Source of the DNA: Bradyrhizobium sp. U87765 SZCCT0048
Lineage (GTDB): Bacteria; Pseudomonadota; Alphaproteobacteria; Rhizobiales; Xanthobacteraceae
Length of the DNA stretch: 64,000 bases
Direction: 5' to 3'
NCBI RefSeq assembly: GCF_018131225.1
Contig: NZ_JAFCMM010000004.1
Location: 372,001 to 436,000, forward strand
Position numbers and translations under genes: made by a program. Shown piece by piece: positions 1 through 8,860 of this stretch. Position 1 is the stretch's first letter. Every line of letters begins with the position of its first letter. The notes under the pieces were generated by a model that saw only the letters and a list, made by a program, of their open reading frames with translations, was not told where the DNA came from and searched no databases.

Positions 1-320
1 CACGCGCCCGCGCCCCGCGCGCGGGGAAAAGCTCCGAAACGTGATCCAGTCTTGCGGTGTCTCAGCCAAGCAATCGATAAAGTCAGGGGAGATCGTTGTG
101 GACGTACGATTCCCCTTCGCTTCCCGAAGGGCCGAGACGCCGTTTTGTGGCTAGGGGCGCGATAACGCCTAGAGCTTGGGTCCAGCGTTGCTGGATGCCC
201 CATAAACCATTGTTTCGTGACTGCCAGCGTGGGAGTAATATCGATTGGGGAGAATGAGTCTCCTGCAACCAAGTAATATTGAGCAGCAGCATCGCGGTGT
301 TCGAACCGCAAAACGACATC
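1..320. other. Region upstream of the NACHT gene
   Basis: I see no convincing gene here. A perfect 14-bp GC palindrome (CCCCGCGCGCGGGG) lies at 13-26, followed by AAAA; read on the minus strand it has no U-run after it, so a terminator is doubtful. The promoter of the gene that follows should be here, but no clear -35/-10 pair stands out. Confidence 0.4.
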
Positions 321-3300
321 ATGGCGAAGAAGAAAGCACAAGCGACGCAACCGATCGCCCCCGCTGTTCGCGAGGAGAATCCAGTTTGGCTGATAGAAGA
401 GCCGACTGGCCCGCGGTCAACGCCGCCTGTGACAACGCTGATGCCGACCCTAAACTTTCTTGAGCTCGGTTGGCTCGATTTCGAACGTCTGTGTCGTCGT
501 TTAGCGGTTCGCTCGGGCGACGTTGTGGCGTCCTGGGCCTATGGAAGTCAGGGGCACACACAGCTCGGCATCGACATCCTCGTCCGCAAGAAAGATGGAT
601 CGTTCGAAGCATGGCAAAGCAAGCGGCATCAGTCGTTCGGTCCTGCAGATGTTCGCAAGGCTATCAAAGTTTTCCTTGAAGCCGATTGGGCCAAGGAAGC
701 GAAGCGTTTCGTGCTAGCAGTCGCTTGCGCGCCGACGCCGGGTGTGATCGACGAGCTGGAAAAAGCGCGAACACAACTCACCGCCAAGAATATCACATTC
801 GAACCCCAATTTATCGAGGAGTTGACCGATCGCCTACGGCCAGAGCCCGAGATCGTCCATGACTTCTTTTCGCGTGAATGGGTCGCGGTGATTTGCGGGC
901 CGGAACGCGCCGCATTGCTCAAGGACCGCCTATCTCGGTTTGACATCGCCGATATTCGGGAACGATTGCGCGATCTCTACAGCACGTGGATTGCGACCGT
1001 CGATCCCGGCTTACCACTTGCGGGCCACGACCTCGATGGCCAGCCAATCCCAACGCCGCGGCTAGAAAAGCGGTATGTATTGCCCGATTTGCTCGTCGGG
1101 CCGGGTGGCGTCGATACAGCGCCGCAAGACAGACCAGGCGAAGAACAGCGTAAAGCTGAGCACCGAACGGATCAGCGCGATAGTCGAACTAATGGAAACG
1201 AAGGCGCAGCTTCCGTCAGTGCGCCGACGCAACTGCGAGACCGCTTGATCTCAGTGGCACAATTCCTAACGGAAACGCCTCACGCAATCATTAGCGCAGA
1301 TGCCGGCGCTGGCAAAACGACATTTCTGCGTTACGTGGCGCTGGAGGTCCTGTCCAACACACCGATAGAAGCCGTGCGTGCCCGTTACGCTGGATTAGTG
1401 CCGGTGTGGATACCGTTCGCGTTGTGGGCGCGTATGACGGAAGATGCTGGCCAGCCGGTTACACTGGAAGACGCTGCATGTCGCTTCATCACCGCGTTGG
1501 GCGACGCTGCACTTGGCAAGGATGTGGGTAGAGCTATCACGACGGGTCGATGCGTCCTTCTCGTCGACGGCATCGACGAGGCGCGCAATCCAGCCGTTGC
1601 CGGCTCTCTCCTCGTCTCTTTGACCGTCGCTTCGGAGCGGCTCGGCGTTGGCGTGCTGGCTACGTCTCGGCCTCACGGACTCAGGGCGTTGAGCGGAATT
1701 GGCGGCAACTGGACCCGCGTGCGGCTGGCACCGCTTTCCGAACCGCAACGCGCCGCTCTGGCGTTGCTGTGGTATCGAATTCTGGAGCGTCAAGAACTTG
1801 GAGTCGCTTGCGACGAAAGCACCGTCGAAGCTGCGGCACAGCGCCGTGCCGACAACTTTGTTACAGCGTTGGCAAGAGGGTCCGGCATTGTGCGTTTGGC
1901 ACAGACACCCTTGTTCTTACTCGCGTTACTTAAGTTGCATCGCTTGGACCGGGATTTGCCACGCAATCGGTTCGACGCGAGCCGGGAAATTGTTGCGCAA
2001 TTACTCGAACATCAGCCGCGTCGCCGTGCCAAAGATGCTGCCCGCGTCGATCATCCTACGATTGACGCGCGAGTTCGCGACCGAATTTTAGGAGATTTCG
2101 CGTTTGGACTCCACTCCGGAAAGTTAAAGGGGTCGGTCGTCGACGGCGCGCTCGAACATGAAGCGATCGATCGCGCGACCAAACTTATAATCTCCCGTGG
2201 AGCAATTCTTGAGGCCGCCGAGACGCAAGCCCGTTTAGTTTTCACTTTTTCGGAAGAGTCCAGCGGACTCCTCGTCAAGAAGGCAGCCGAAACTCTTGGA
2301 TTTCTGCATCGCTCACTTCAAGAATACTTCGTCGGTCAAAGCCTGGCACAACTACCAAACGTTGAAAGAGTGGCGTTTATCAAGAGCCATGCGGCGCTGA
2401 GCAATTGGTCTGAGCCGATCCTCTACCTGCTCCATCGGGTGGAACCGGAGCACGAGGTTGGCGCTCTGGTCGAAGCGATCGCGGCAGCTGATTTTTCCGA
2501 CGCTGCAGGCAAAGTGACTCGCGATGCGCTACTCACGGCTGCGATCTTTGCCGATTTTGCACACGATGTTCCGAAAGTCCTCGCCCTTGCGCGAGAGCAA
2601 TTCACCGAGCTTGAACTATACGCGTGGGGCGAACGTCAACAGCAGCTGGTTGCCGCCGTGACCGACGGTCTGTACTCGCAATCTTTAGCAATTCAATGCT
2701 TCGACAAGATTTCCGAATGGGTACCCGACTATCACGGCTACGAGCGCGCAGGCGCAATCGCCGCAATGCTCAACTGGTCCAGACCGTCACAAACAACTGC
2801 TGTCCCAGCCCTGCTACGCGTTCTTGCCGGCGATCATGAGCACGTAAGCAGAGAGGCTGCGCACATCCTGGCCGAAATTGCCAAGGGCGATACATCGATC
2901 AAGGGTTCGATCATTGAGCTAATGAAGCGGCCGCGATCGATCGAAACCCTTCACGCAAGCTTTCTTGCATTGGGCCGAGGTTGGAGCGGCGACAGCGATG
3001 TCGGCATTTTAGCAGAGCAACTTCGCAAAAGCGCGAACCGCAGCCTACAAATCGATGCGATCCGGGTGCGAGCGGCGCGCGGGGAGACCGACTTGGTCGA
3101 CCTGGATATATTCTCCACGATCTCGTTCAATCGCGAGGGCCCCGGCATCAACGCTCCCGACCTCGTGCGGCATTTTGCAACAACGATGAGACAAGAGTTG
3201 GTCGCGCGAATCGAGCGCGCGATATCTCAAGACGATCGGCGTGGGAGTAAGCTTGGACTAGTCGGTTCTCTCGTTCTAGCGAACCCGTCGCACCCAGATA

Positions 3301-5276
3301 TTGAGCGCCATCTGGAAGAGTTTCTGACGCAGGACTATATGTTTAGTGACCTCTTCGCCCGGGGTTCGTTTCCAGTTGATCGCGTCAACTGGACGCCGAG
3401 TTTGCGGCAGATGGTTGAGGCGCACGTTGCCAAGCATGAAAGCCATTTCGATTACGAGCTCTATTGGGTAAGCAAGGTCTTGCCGCTGCCTTCTGTGAAG
3501 GCGCGGCTTCTGAAGTCGATGATGGATGGTGATCCAGACTTCTGGACTTCGCGCGCTCTTGCCGAGATCTGGGGTAAAGGCGACCCAGATGTTGTGGCAG
3601 CGTTCCGATCGTTCATAGGAGGTTCGGCCAAAGCACTGTCCATGGTGGGGGACGAACTGCCTCTCATCATCGATGATCCCACCGTCTGTCGTTCGGAACT
3701 CATTCGAGCGCTCCGCGACAAGCCGCGTCGTTCTAGCTTTCTATTACGTGGGCTCAAACGTCTCAAAATTCCGTCAAGTGACAACGAGGCTGTGCGCGCT
3801 TCACTCGAAGCTGGAGACTTGTTCGGGCCGACCTTCATGGATGAAGAATGGCGAGCATCCCTTGTCGACACGTTTCCGGACCACCCGGACGTTCGCGCCA
3901 TCGCGATCGATGAAATTAGAAGGCACGATGGAAACCTAAGCATCGTGGCGCAGAAATACGGCCACGAAGTCGCGGTATGCGATCGGATCATTCAGGTCAT
4001 CAGCCCGCTACCTCAGCAGGCGCGGCTGACGTTCGTATCGACACTCGAGCCCGCGGCGCAATCAAGCGACCGCGCTTTCGCTCTGCTGGCGGAGGCTAGG
4101 AAGGATGCAGAGGGATCGGTGCACGGTGAGGCCGTGATGGCTTGGGCGAAAGCGACCGTGGCCATGGATCGTCTGTCAGAGGACGATGAAACGTTCCTTG
4201 CAACCGAGCTGGTGGCGATTGGACCCCAACTAGATCATCGGCGAGCTGCCGCAGTAGTTGGGCTTGGGATGGCGAACAGGCTCTCGCATTTCGTCGATCT
4301 TAAGGACTACAAACAATCGCCAGAGACAATCCGCCTCACGAGTTTTTCGTTCCGGGGAGGACGCGATCAATACCTCAATCGCATGCTCCCATTTTGGACG
4401 CGGTTCTCAACCGCCCTAGGTGGAGACGAGCAGATCCTGGAGCGTCTTGAGCTCACGCCGGAAACATCATTAAGCCCACTAAACAGCGGTGTTCCGAACG
4501 CCGAACGCCTTTTCAGATTGCTCAACGAACGCGTTCCGCAATCGGTCCATGCCCGAGCGGACGAGCACATGGTCGCGCTGGTAAAGTTTGCGCCAGAAAG
4601 TGATCAGCTCCGCGAAATGGTTATGGACACGATATTTAGGAGAGGTTTGGGGAACGACGGGCACGGACTGCGCACGAACCGCGATCGCTGGCCGTTCATG
4701 GTGGCGGCCGGAGTATTCGCAGAGCTCTTCTCACGGAATTCCGCGCTGCTACGCGAAGTGATCGATGCTTTCGTTGAAAGCCCGCAAAACGCAACCGCGG
4801 CATCGGCTCTTGCGGAGTCTGCATTGCGGCGTCTGGACCCTGCGATTGATCGGTTGTTGAAGGCCAAGACAGCGGGTATTGAATACGACATGGTGACCGC
4901 CCTTCGCGTAACCGCCGCGATTGGAAGCATGGAAGAGCTCATCGGTTTCATCATGGACCTGCTTGACCGTGATCCGATTGAAACCTTCGCTTGGAATTGC
5001 AACTATTGGGTCCCAGCGGTGCTCCGACGCATTGGAAGAGATGCCGCGGCGACTGACGCAATCATCGAAGCGATACCACTGGCACCCTCAAATTCGGCAC
5101 GTATATCGCTTTTGGCGCTTCTCGGCAAAGGCAGCGCGAACGATACCGAAGTTAGACCGTTCTTGGAGCAGGCTTTGGCCGCCGATGCTAACGCGGACGT
5201 GCCGAGCTTCGGTTTTGACATAACGACCGAGAAGAGCCGCCTTGTGAGGCATGTTCTCAGCGAGCTTCTCAGCTAA
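321..5276 (+). CDS. Mrr-like nuclease-NACHT STAND NTPase, Avs-type anti-phage protein candidate
   Basis: A 1651-residue protein. Residues about 45-135 look like a PD-(D/E)xK restriction-type nuclease of the Mrr class: FERLCRRLA helix, YGSQG, Asp85 in GIDIL and Gln99-x-Lys101 in WQSK. Residues about 300-640 are a NACHT NTPase: Walker A GAGKTT with Lys332 and Walker B LLVDGIDE with Asp416, followed later by the FLHRSLQEYF element common at the end of NACHT modules. The remaining ~950 residues are helical, with HEAT-like stretches such as the one around HVSREAAHILAEIA, and would be the ligand sensor. In the Avs/bNACHT family such proteins oligomerise on sensing a phage protein and unleash nuclease activity; applying that here is inference. 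ATG 321 was chosen; an in-frame TTG at 279 would add 14 residues, and neither has a good Shine-Dalgarno. No partner gene is needed in related single-gene systems and none is seen. It is convergent with mobA. Confidence 0.85.
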   Translation: MAKKKAQATQPIAPAVREENPVWLIEEPTGPRSTPPVTTLMPTLNFLELGWLDFERLCRRLAVRSGDVVASWAYGSQGHTQLGIDILVRKKDGSFEAWQSKRHQSFGPADVRKAIKVFLEADWAKEAKRFVLAVACAPTPGVIDELEKARTQLTAKNITFEPQFIEELTDRLRPEPEIVHDFFSREWVAVICGPERAALLKDRLSRFDIADIRERLRDLYSTWIATVDPGLPLAGHDLDGQPIPTPRLEKRYVLPDLLVGPGGVDTAPQDRPGEEQRKAEHRTDQRDSRTNGNEGAASVSAPTQLRDRLISVAQFLTETPHAIISADAGAGKTTFLRYVALEVLSNTPIEAVRARYAGLVPVWIPFALWARMTEDAGQPVTLEDAACRFITALGDAALGKDVGRAITTGRCVLLVDGIDEARNPAVAGSLLVSLTVASERLGVGVLATSRPHGLRALSGIGGNWTRVRLAPLSEPQRAALALLWYRILERQELGVACDESTVEAAAQRRADNFVTALARGSGIVRLAQTPLFLLALLKLHRLDRDLPRNRFDASREIVAQLLEHQPRRRAKDAARVDHPTIDARVRDRILGDFAFGLHSGKLKGSVVDGALEHEAIDRATKLIISRGAILEAAETQARLVFTFSEESSGLLVKKAAETLGFLHRSLQEYFVGQSLAQLPNVERVAFIKSHAALSNWSEPILYLLHRVEPEHEVGALVEAIAAADFSDAAGKVTRDALLTAAIFADFAHDVPKVLALAREQFTELELYAWGERQQQLVAAVTDGLYSQSLAIQCFDKISEWVPDYHGYERAGAIAAMLNWSRPSQTTAVPALLRVLAGDHEHVSREAAHILAEIAKGDTSIKGSIIELMKRPRSIETLHASFLALGRGWSGDSDVGILAEQLRKSANRSLQIDAIRVRAARGETDLVDLDIFSTISFNREGPGINAPDLVRHFATTMRQELVARIERAISQDDRRGSKLGLVGSLVLANPSHPDIERHLEEFLTQDYMFSDLFARGSFPVDRVNWTPSLRQMVEAHVAKHESHFDYELYWVSKVLPLPSVKARLLKSMMDGDPDFWTSRALAEIWGKGDPDVVAAFRSFIGGSAKALSMVGDELPLIIDDPTVCRSELIRALRDKPRRSSFLLRGLKRLKIPSSDNEAVRASLEAGDLFGPTFMDEEWRASLVDTFPDHPDVRAIAIDEIRRHDGNLSIVAQKYGHEVAVCDRIIQVISPLPQQARLTFVSTLEPAAQSSDRAFALLAEARKDAEGSVHGEAVMAWAKATVAMDRLSEDDETFLATELVAIGPQLDHRRAAAVVGLGMANRLSHFVDLKDYKQSPETIRLTSFSFRGGRDQYLNRMLPFWTRFSTALGGDEQILERLELTPETSLSPLNSGVPNAERLFRLLNERVPQSVHARADEHMVALVKFAPESDQLREMVMDTIFRRGLGNDGHGLRTNRDRWPFMVAAGVFAELFSRNSALLREVIDAFVESPQNATAASALAESALRRLDPAIDRLLKAKTAGIEYDMVTALRVTAAIGSMEELIGFIMDLLDRDPIETFAWNCNYWVPAVLRRIGRDAAATDAIIEAIPLAPSNSARISLLALLGKGSANDTEVRPFLEQALAADANADVPSFGFDITTEKSRLVRHVLSELLS

Positions 5277-5418
5277 AAAATTCGCTTTCATGAGTTGCTA
5301 GAGTCGGCCCCTCGGTTCGCCACGGCAACTTGACGCGATGGCCCATGAACTCAACGAAGTGCAAAAGCATCATAAGGTGTGGTCCGACTAGGGCGCCCCG
5401 CCGTGCGCGATGAAGCTA

Positions 5419-7896
5419 TCATCGCGGCGTCGGCAAGGTGCCCTTTCTCGGACGAGAAACTGCAATTCGCCGGCGCACGGCGTCAACTGTGCGTCTAGCA
5501 TATTGCCCGGCATCGTGATGACGCTCGTACACATTGGGTGACGACTCCAGTATGGCGGCTTCCGCGTGCGCGGGCTCCCAGCCCTGTTCCAACATCGTGG
5601 CGGCCGCGGCGAAATCAGCACGCGACTCATCACGACTACCGTCGGCCCGACGCACATCGGCCCGGCTGCGGGCGGCACGAAAAGCCTCCGCAGCAGACGC
5701 CAAATACTGTGCTCCACCCAGATCCACGGCGGCGCGCTGTCGATCTTCAGCGCGGCGGGCGCGGTAGTGTTGTTCATTATGCGCCGCGCGGGCATTTTGA
5801 TCTTGCAACTGCAAGGTAGCTCTCACTTCTAACAGGAGCTTAGGGCCGGCGGCCGCGATGTCACCGGACGCAGCGTGCAGCTTTGCAAAGGGTGCGCCAC
5901 GCTCGCTACGACGTTCTCTTTTCCGATTAGTGAACCCGGCGAGACGGCCATACTGATTCCAACTGGCAGCGCCGGGATCGCCGCCGAAGCGTCTAGAGAG
6001 TTCCCGGGCCAACTGTTGCGCTTCAACGCGGGTAATCGGGTCACCAGCCACGCGACACCAGCCATGAAATCGGCCTGGGCTCGACTCGACCTCAATGGCG
6101 AGCGGAAATCCGGCCCGCTTCATCTGCGCGACCTGGTCAGCTCTGAGGTCGTCAACAAAAACCAGTGGTGGCCGACGTTCGTCATCAAGTGCAGCGGGCC
6201 GAACAAAAATGTCGCGATCAAGCGCGTTCATGCGCTTCAGCCACGCGATGGTGCGGCTTTCCGCCAGTTGCGCGGCCGCAAATCGGCGCGTGCGCTCCGG
6301 CTTCAGGTCGGCCCGATGTTTGGGCGGAATGACCCCAACCTCGAACGCCGGGCAAGCAAACGCCTGGACTTGCCGGCGGACCTGGTCCGCGGTCGGATCG
6401 TTTTTCACAACGACCTGTGCAATCGCGGTCAGGCGCCTAAGTGACGGTGATGAAAATGGCGACATCGTGGGGCTCCTCACGGGTGCATTAAGTTCGGCAT
6501 GAAGGGCTGCAAGAGCATCCAGCTTGCGCCTCTCGCCGTCGGCCCACAGGCGCAGGGCTTCCTCTGCGGTCGCGTCGCCGGGGATCACCACGGGGGCAAG
6601 AGCGCCGACAGCAGTCGTACGGGCGACATGCCCGCGGCCCGCCCGATGGCGAGACCGATCAGCGTCCCCGGCATCGCGGCGATCACCCCGGTCACTATTG
6701 CCACCGACAATTGACTTCGACGCTGCCGTTGATCGACTTGCTTCGCGTAATTTGAGACCGACTTCGCCTGGTTGCTGACGTCGCTCACGAGGTACATCAG
6801 GCTCGTGACTCTTTTCTCCAAATTTTCGGCGGCCTGTTTCACCGCTACGGAGTGCGATGATGGCAGACTCGCCGCGGTCATCTGAACCGCGTTCAGCGAC
6901 GATTTTGCCTCGTGACTCAGGGCGCCCAGCGTATTCCGCGCCTCGGTCGTCAGCTGTGCGATCGATTGTGCGACTGGATTGAGCGTTGAGGCCAAGTTCT
7001 CGATCGCGGCTGTGTGAGTGGTCATGATCTCGATCATTTGGTCGCGCGCTTGATCCATCTCCGCCCGGATTTCTCGCCGCCTCGCATCTGCGGACGCACT
7101 CGCAAGCGATGTCGCGATCTCTTTGTTCGTCATAATTCACGCCCCTTTCTTGTAAACGGCCCCACGAATAAGCCTTGCCCAAGGTCGAGCCGCGCATTTC
7201 GACACCGTCCAAAATAAAACTTAGGCCGGCCACCCGGCCCGTGGACTGCACGTTTGGCCGAACTTCCACGCCAGCGGCCCGCAGCCGTGTGACAAAGTCG
7301 ATGAAGGTTGCGCCGCCGGAAATCGCAGCATCAACAGCTTCCTGGAGTTGCAGCCGAACACTTGGCTCGCCGCGGCCTGCTGCGCCAAGCTCTGCGGCAG
7401 ACAGGGACGCGCGGTGATCATCGCGCTTTGACGGGTCGAGAAGGTGAGAACTCTCGATCTGGGCGAGACCAAATTTCAGCTCGAGCGCGCGAACGCTCTC
7501 CTCTGCACGTTTCCAGTCCCAGTTATCGGCGACGACGGAGCCATCGGCGTTGATACGACTCGCCGCAATGTGGAGGTGGTCGCCATGAGAAAAAGCGCGC
7601 CAGTGCCGATAACCCAATGATGTTGCATGCAGTTCGGCCATAAGAGTTTGCTCAGCGAGCGATGGATGGTCGGCAGCGGTCCAGCGGAGCATGAGGTGTG
7701 AAACGGGGGCCGTGACGGTAGGACGCTGGTCGGCGAGCATTTTGAAAAGGGCCACCTGCTCGGCAGTGGTCTCGCCAGTAATTGTGCCGCCGAGATCGAT
7801 GACAGTTTCACGCTCGCGGCCGGCGGCGTCCTGAGCCGCCGATACGTACGCCAGTAGGCCGGCTGCGTCGACGCCTTTGATTATTTTGCCGATCAC
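5419..7896 (-). CDS. mobA: Relaxase-primase fusion (MobA/RepB-like)
   Basis: An 825-residue protein. Residues 1-240 are a relaxase: GLLAYVS with the candidate nicking Tyr17, VSHLMLRW near 65-72, and the metal-binding HUH-type motif SHGDHLHIAASRI with His104, His107 and His109. Residues 255-437 are a highly charged Arg/Asp/Ser-rich linker that is exactly the part overlapped by the nested gene. Residues 440-720 resemble the RepB-type primase of RSF1010-like plasmids, with FVDDL (580-584), SPGRFHGW and GFTNRKR (654-660). It would nick oriT, pilot the strand and prime replication in the recipient. It overlaps the previous gene by 4 bp (ATGA), which fixes the start. The N-terminal motif resembles MOBP-type relaxases (MIxKIIKG), whereas the fusion and nested gene recall MOBQ; which class it belongs to cannot be settled by eye. 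Confidence 0.87.
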   Translation of the reverse strand: MIGKIIKGVDAAGLLAYVSAAQDAAGRERETVIDLGGTITGETTAEQVALFKMLADQRPTVTAPVSHLMLRWTAADHPSLAEQTLMAELHATSLGYRHWRAFSHGDHLHIAASRINADGSVVADNWDWKRAEESVRALELKFGLAQIESSHLLDPSKRDDHRASLSAAELGAAGRGEPSVRLQLQEAVDAAISGGATFIDFVTRLRAAGVEVRPNVQSTGRVAGLSFILDGVEMRGSTLGKAYSWGRLQERGVNYDEQRDRDIACECVRRCEAARNPGGDGSSARPNDRDHDHSHSRDRELGLNAQSSRTIDRTADDRGAEYAGRPESRGKIVAERGSDDRGESAIIALRSGETGRRKFGEKSHEPDVPRERRQQPGEVGLKLREASRSTAASKSIVGGNSDRGDRRDAGDADRSRHRAGRGHVARTTAVGALAPVVIPGDATAEEALRLWADGERRKLDALAALHAELNAPVRSPTMSPFSSPSLRRLTAIAQVVVKNDPTADQVRRQVQAFACPAFEVGVIPPKHRADLKPERTRRFAAAQLAESRTIAWLKRMNALDRDIFVRPAALDDERRPPLVFVDDLRADQVAQMKRAGFPLAIEVESSPGRFHGWCRVAGDPITRVEAQQLARELSRRFGGDPGAASWNQYGRLAGFTNRKRERRSERGAPFAKLHAASGDIAAAGPKLLLEVRATLQLQDQNARAAHNEQHYRARRAEDRQRAAVDLGGAQYLASAAEAFRAARSRADVRRADGSRDESRADFAAAATMLEQGWEPAHAEAAILESSPNVYERHHDAGQYARRTVDAVRRRIAVSRPRKGTLPTPR
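6585..7133 (-). CDS. mobB: MobB-like membrane protein nested inside mobA
   Basis: A 182-residue ORF lying wholly within mobA in a different frame on the same strand. It is preceded by a strong Shine-Dalgarno (AAAGGGG, 8 nt before the ATG). The protein has an orderly composition: long amphipathic helices (residues about 15-140, likely coiled coil) and one clear membrane segment at about 142-164 (VAIVTGVIAAMPG, then LIGLAIG), with a basic patch QRQRRS just before it. RSF1010 mobB is nested inside mobA in the same manner, has a membrane segment, and helps the relaxosome engage the secretion channel. The opposite frame (the MobA linker) is low-complexity, which suggests that mobB coding constrains this stretch. 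Function by analogy only. Confidence 0.75.
   Translation of the reverse strand: MTNKEIATSLASASADARRREIRAEMDQARDQMIEIMTTHTAAIENLASTLNPVAQSIAQLTTEARNTLGALSHEAKSSLNAVQMTAASLPSSHSVAVKQAAENLEKRVTSLMYLVSDVSNQAKSVSNYAKQVDQRQRRSQLSVAIVTGVIAAMPGTLIGLAIGRAAGMSPVRLLSALLPPW
7142..7148 (-). promoter_or_regulatory. Shine-Dalgarno of the nested mobB-like gene
   Basis: On the minus strand the bases read AAAGGGG, 8 nt upstream of the ATG at 7133. This site sits inside the mobA coding sequence and is the main argument that the nested frame is translated. Confidence 0.65.
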
Positions 7897-8417
7897 AGAC
7901 GGGGCCCTCCCCCGTGGCCATCGTCACCCCCGGCCGAGGGCGGCCGTAGCTCGTAGGCCCCCTCTCCGTCGACGGGAACGGGGTCCGGGCTAGGCTCCTG
8001 CGAGCGTCTCGGGCGTGGCTTGAGATACTCATTGGTTGGATCGCGCCATTTGTTTTCGGCAGCCGGAGGAAGTCCCGCCGCCCGGCGACGCTCGTTCAAT
8101 GACTTTACGAGGTCATCGTAATCGCGCAGTCGCGGTTCCACTGGCTCGCGGAATGCTTGAAAAGCCGTGCGCAAGGCAGTGATTACAGTCGCGACAAAGG
8201 CAGAGTACCCGAGCAGCCAAGAAATCGCAGCGCGGGACGGCGCAATCACGGGAGGCAACATAGCGGTTTGCGGCGATCGCTGGCGCCGCTGGGTTGCCGG
8301 CCTGGGCCTGGGCTTGGGCTTCCGCTTTTGGCCGACCGTTGCCAGGAGATGCTCGTACCACTCAGCGGCGAGGCGCCACTGGTGAGCCCACCACATGGCC
8401 CGGGCGCGGCGCATCAT
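7893..8417 (-). CDS. Unknown protein of the mob operon with one membrane segment
   Basis: A 174-residue protein I do not recognise. It has an aromatic/basic N-terminus (residues 1-30), a proline/arginine/lysine-rich stretch (about 31-48), a probable membrane segment at about 63-86 (AISWLLGYSAFVATVITALR) and a polar, proline-rich and glycine-rich tail. It overlaps mobA by 4 bp (ATGA) and the upstream gene by 4 bp, so it is translated as part of the mobilisation operon. A membrane-anchored relaxosome or transfer accessory is plausible, but only from the context. Confidence 0.65.
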   Translation of the reverse strand: MMRRARAMWWAHQWRLAAEWYEHLLATVGQKRKPKPRPRPATQRRQRSPQTAMLPPVIAPSRAAISWLLGYSAFVATVITALRTAFQAFREPVEPRLRDYDDLVKSLNERRRAAGLPPAAENKWRDPTNEYLKPRPRRSQEPSPDPVPVDGEGAYELRPPSAGGDDGHGGGPRL

Positions 8418-8860
8418 GTGACCACCCGGATGCGCGGGACGATTCCGAGGCCCCCTTCAATATGCTCGGCATCGCCGCGAAGGTTCGCGACGATAAATTG
8501 GTCACAGCGAACTATCGCTGCACAGAATCTGTGGTTTCCATCGAAAATAGGCCACGGCGGGAAATATCCGTGGCCCGGAAAACCAAGGTCAACTTCGATC
8601 GGCGTCGCATCGGGATCGACAACAAGCGCGGCGATGCGCGCGATGTGTTGCCCGCGGGAAAAGCTCCAATTTTTTGCCCAATGGACCGGGGAAATATCAC
8701 CCTTGGCAATCGCCGATTCTACCTCGTCGATACAAATCTGAGCTATGGGACGGCCACATCGGTCGCCCCAAGGAGGGGTAAGGAGCGGATCGCCGATCGC
8801 GCGCAAGTTTTTGACTGGAACAGCCATCGTATCGAGCCCGACCAACTTGAATTCGATCAT
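8414..8860 (-). CDS. ParB/sulfiredoxin-fold-like protein of the mob operon
   Basis: A 148-residue protein. The C-terminal half contains IFDGNHRFCAAIVR, which resembles the nucleotide-binding box of ParB-type domains (dGxHRxxAA), followed by GDQ-like and VANLRGDAEHI segments. The N-terminal half (VPVKNLRAIGDPLLTP) also fits a short ParB-like fold. No helix-turn-helix or dimer domain follows, so it is not a full ParB. It starts by a 4-bp ATGA overlap with mobC and ends by a 4-bp overlap with the next gene. A role in DNA transfer or element regulation is inference; the family assignment rests on one motif. Confidence 0.55.
   Translation of the reverse strand: MIEFKLVGLDTMAVPVKNLRAIGDPLLTPPWGDRCGRPIAQICIDEVESAIAKGDISPVHWAKNWSFSRGQHIARIAALVVDPDATPIEVDLGFPGHGYFPPWPIFDGNHRFCAAIVRCDQFIVANLRGDAEHIEGGLGIVPRIRVVT

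Noticed and set aside
245-463. Short ORF in another frame at the start of the NACHT gene, possible leader peptide
   Set aside because: It runs mostly inside the NACHT coding region with no independent Shine-Dalgarno or family signal.
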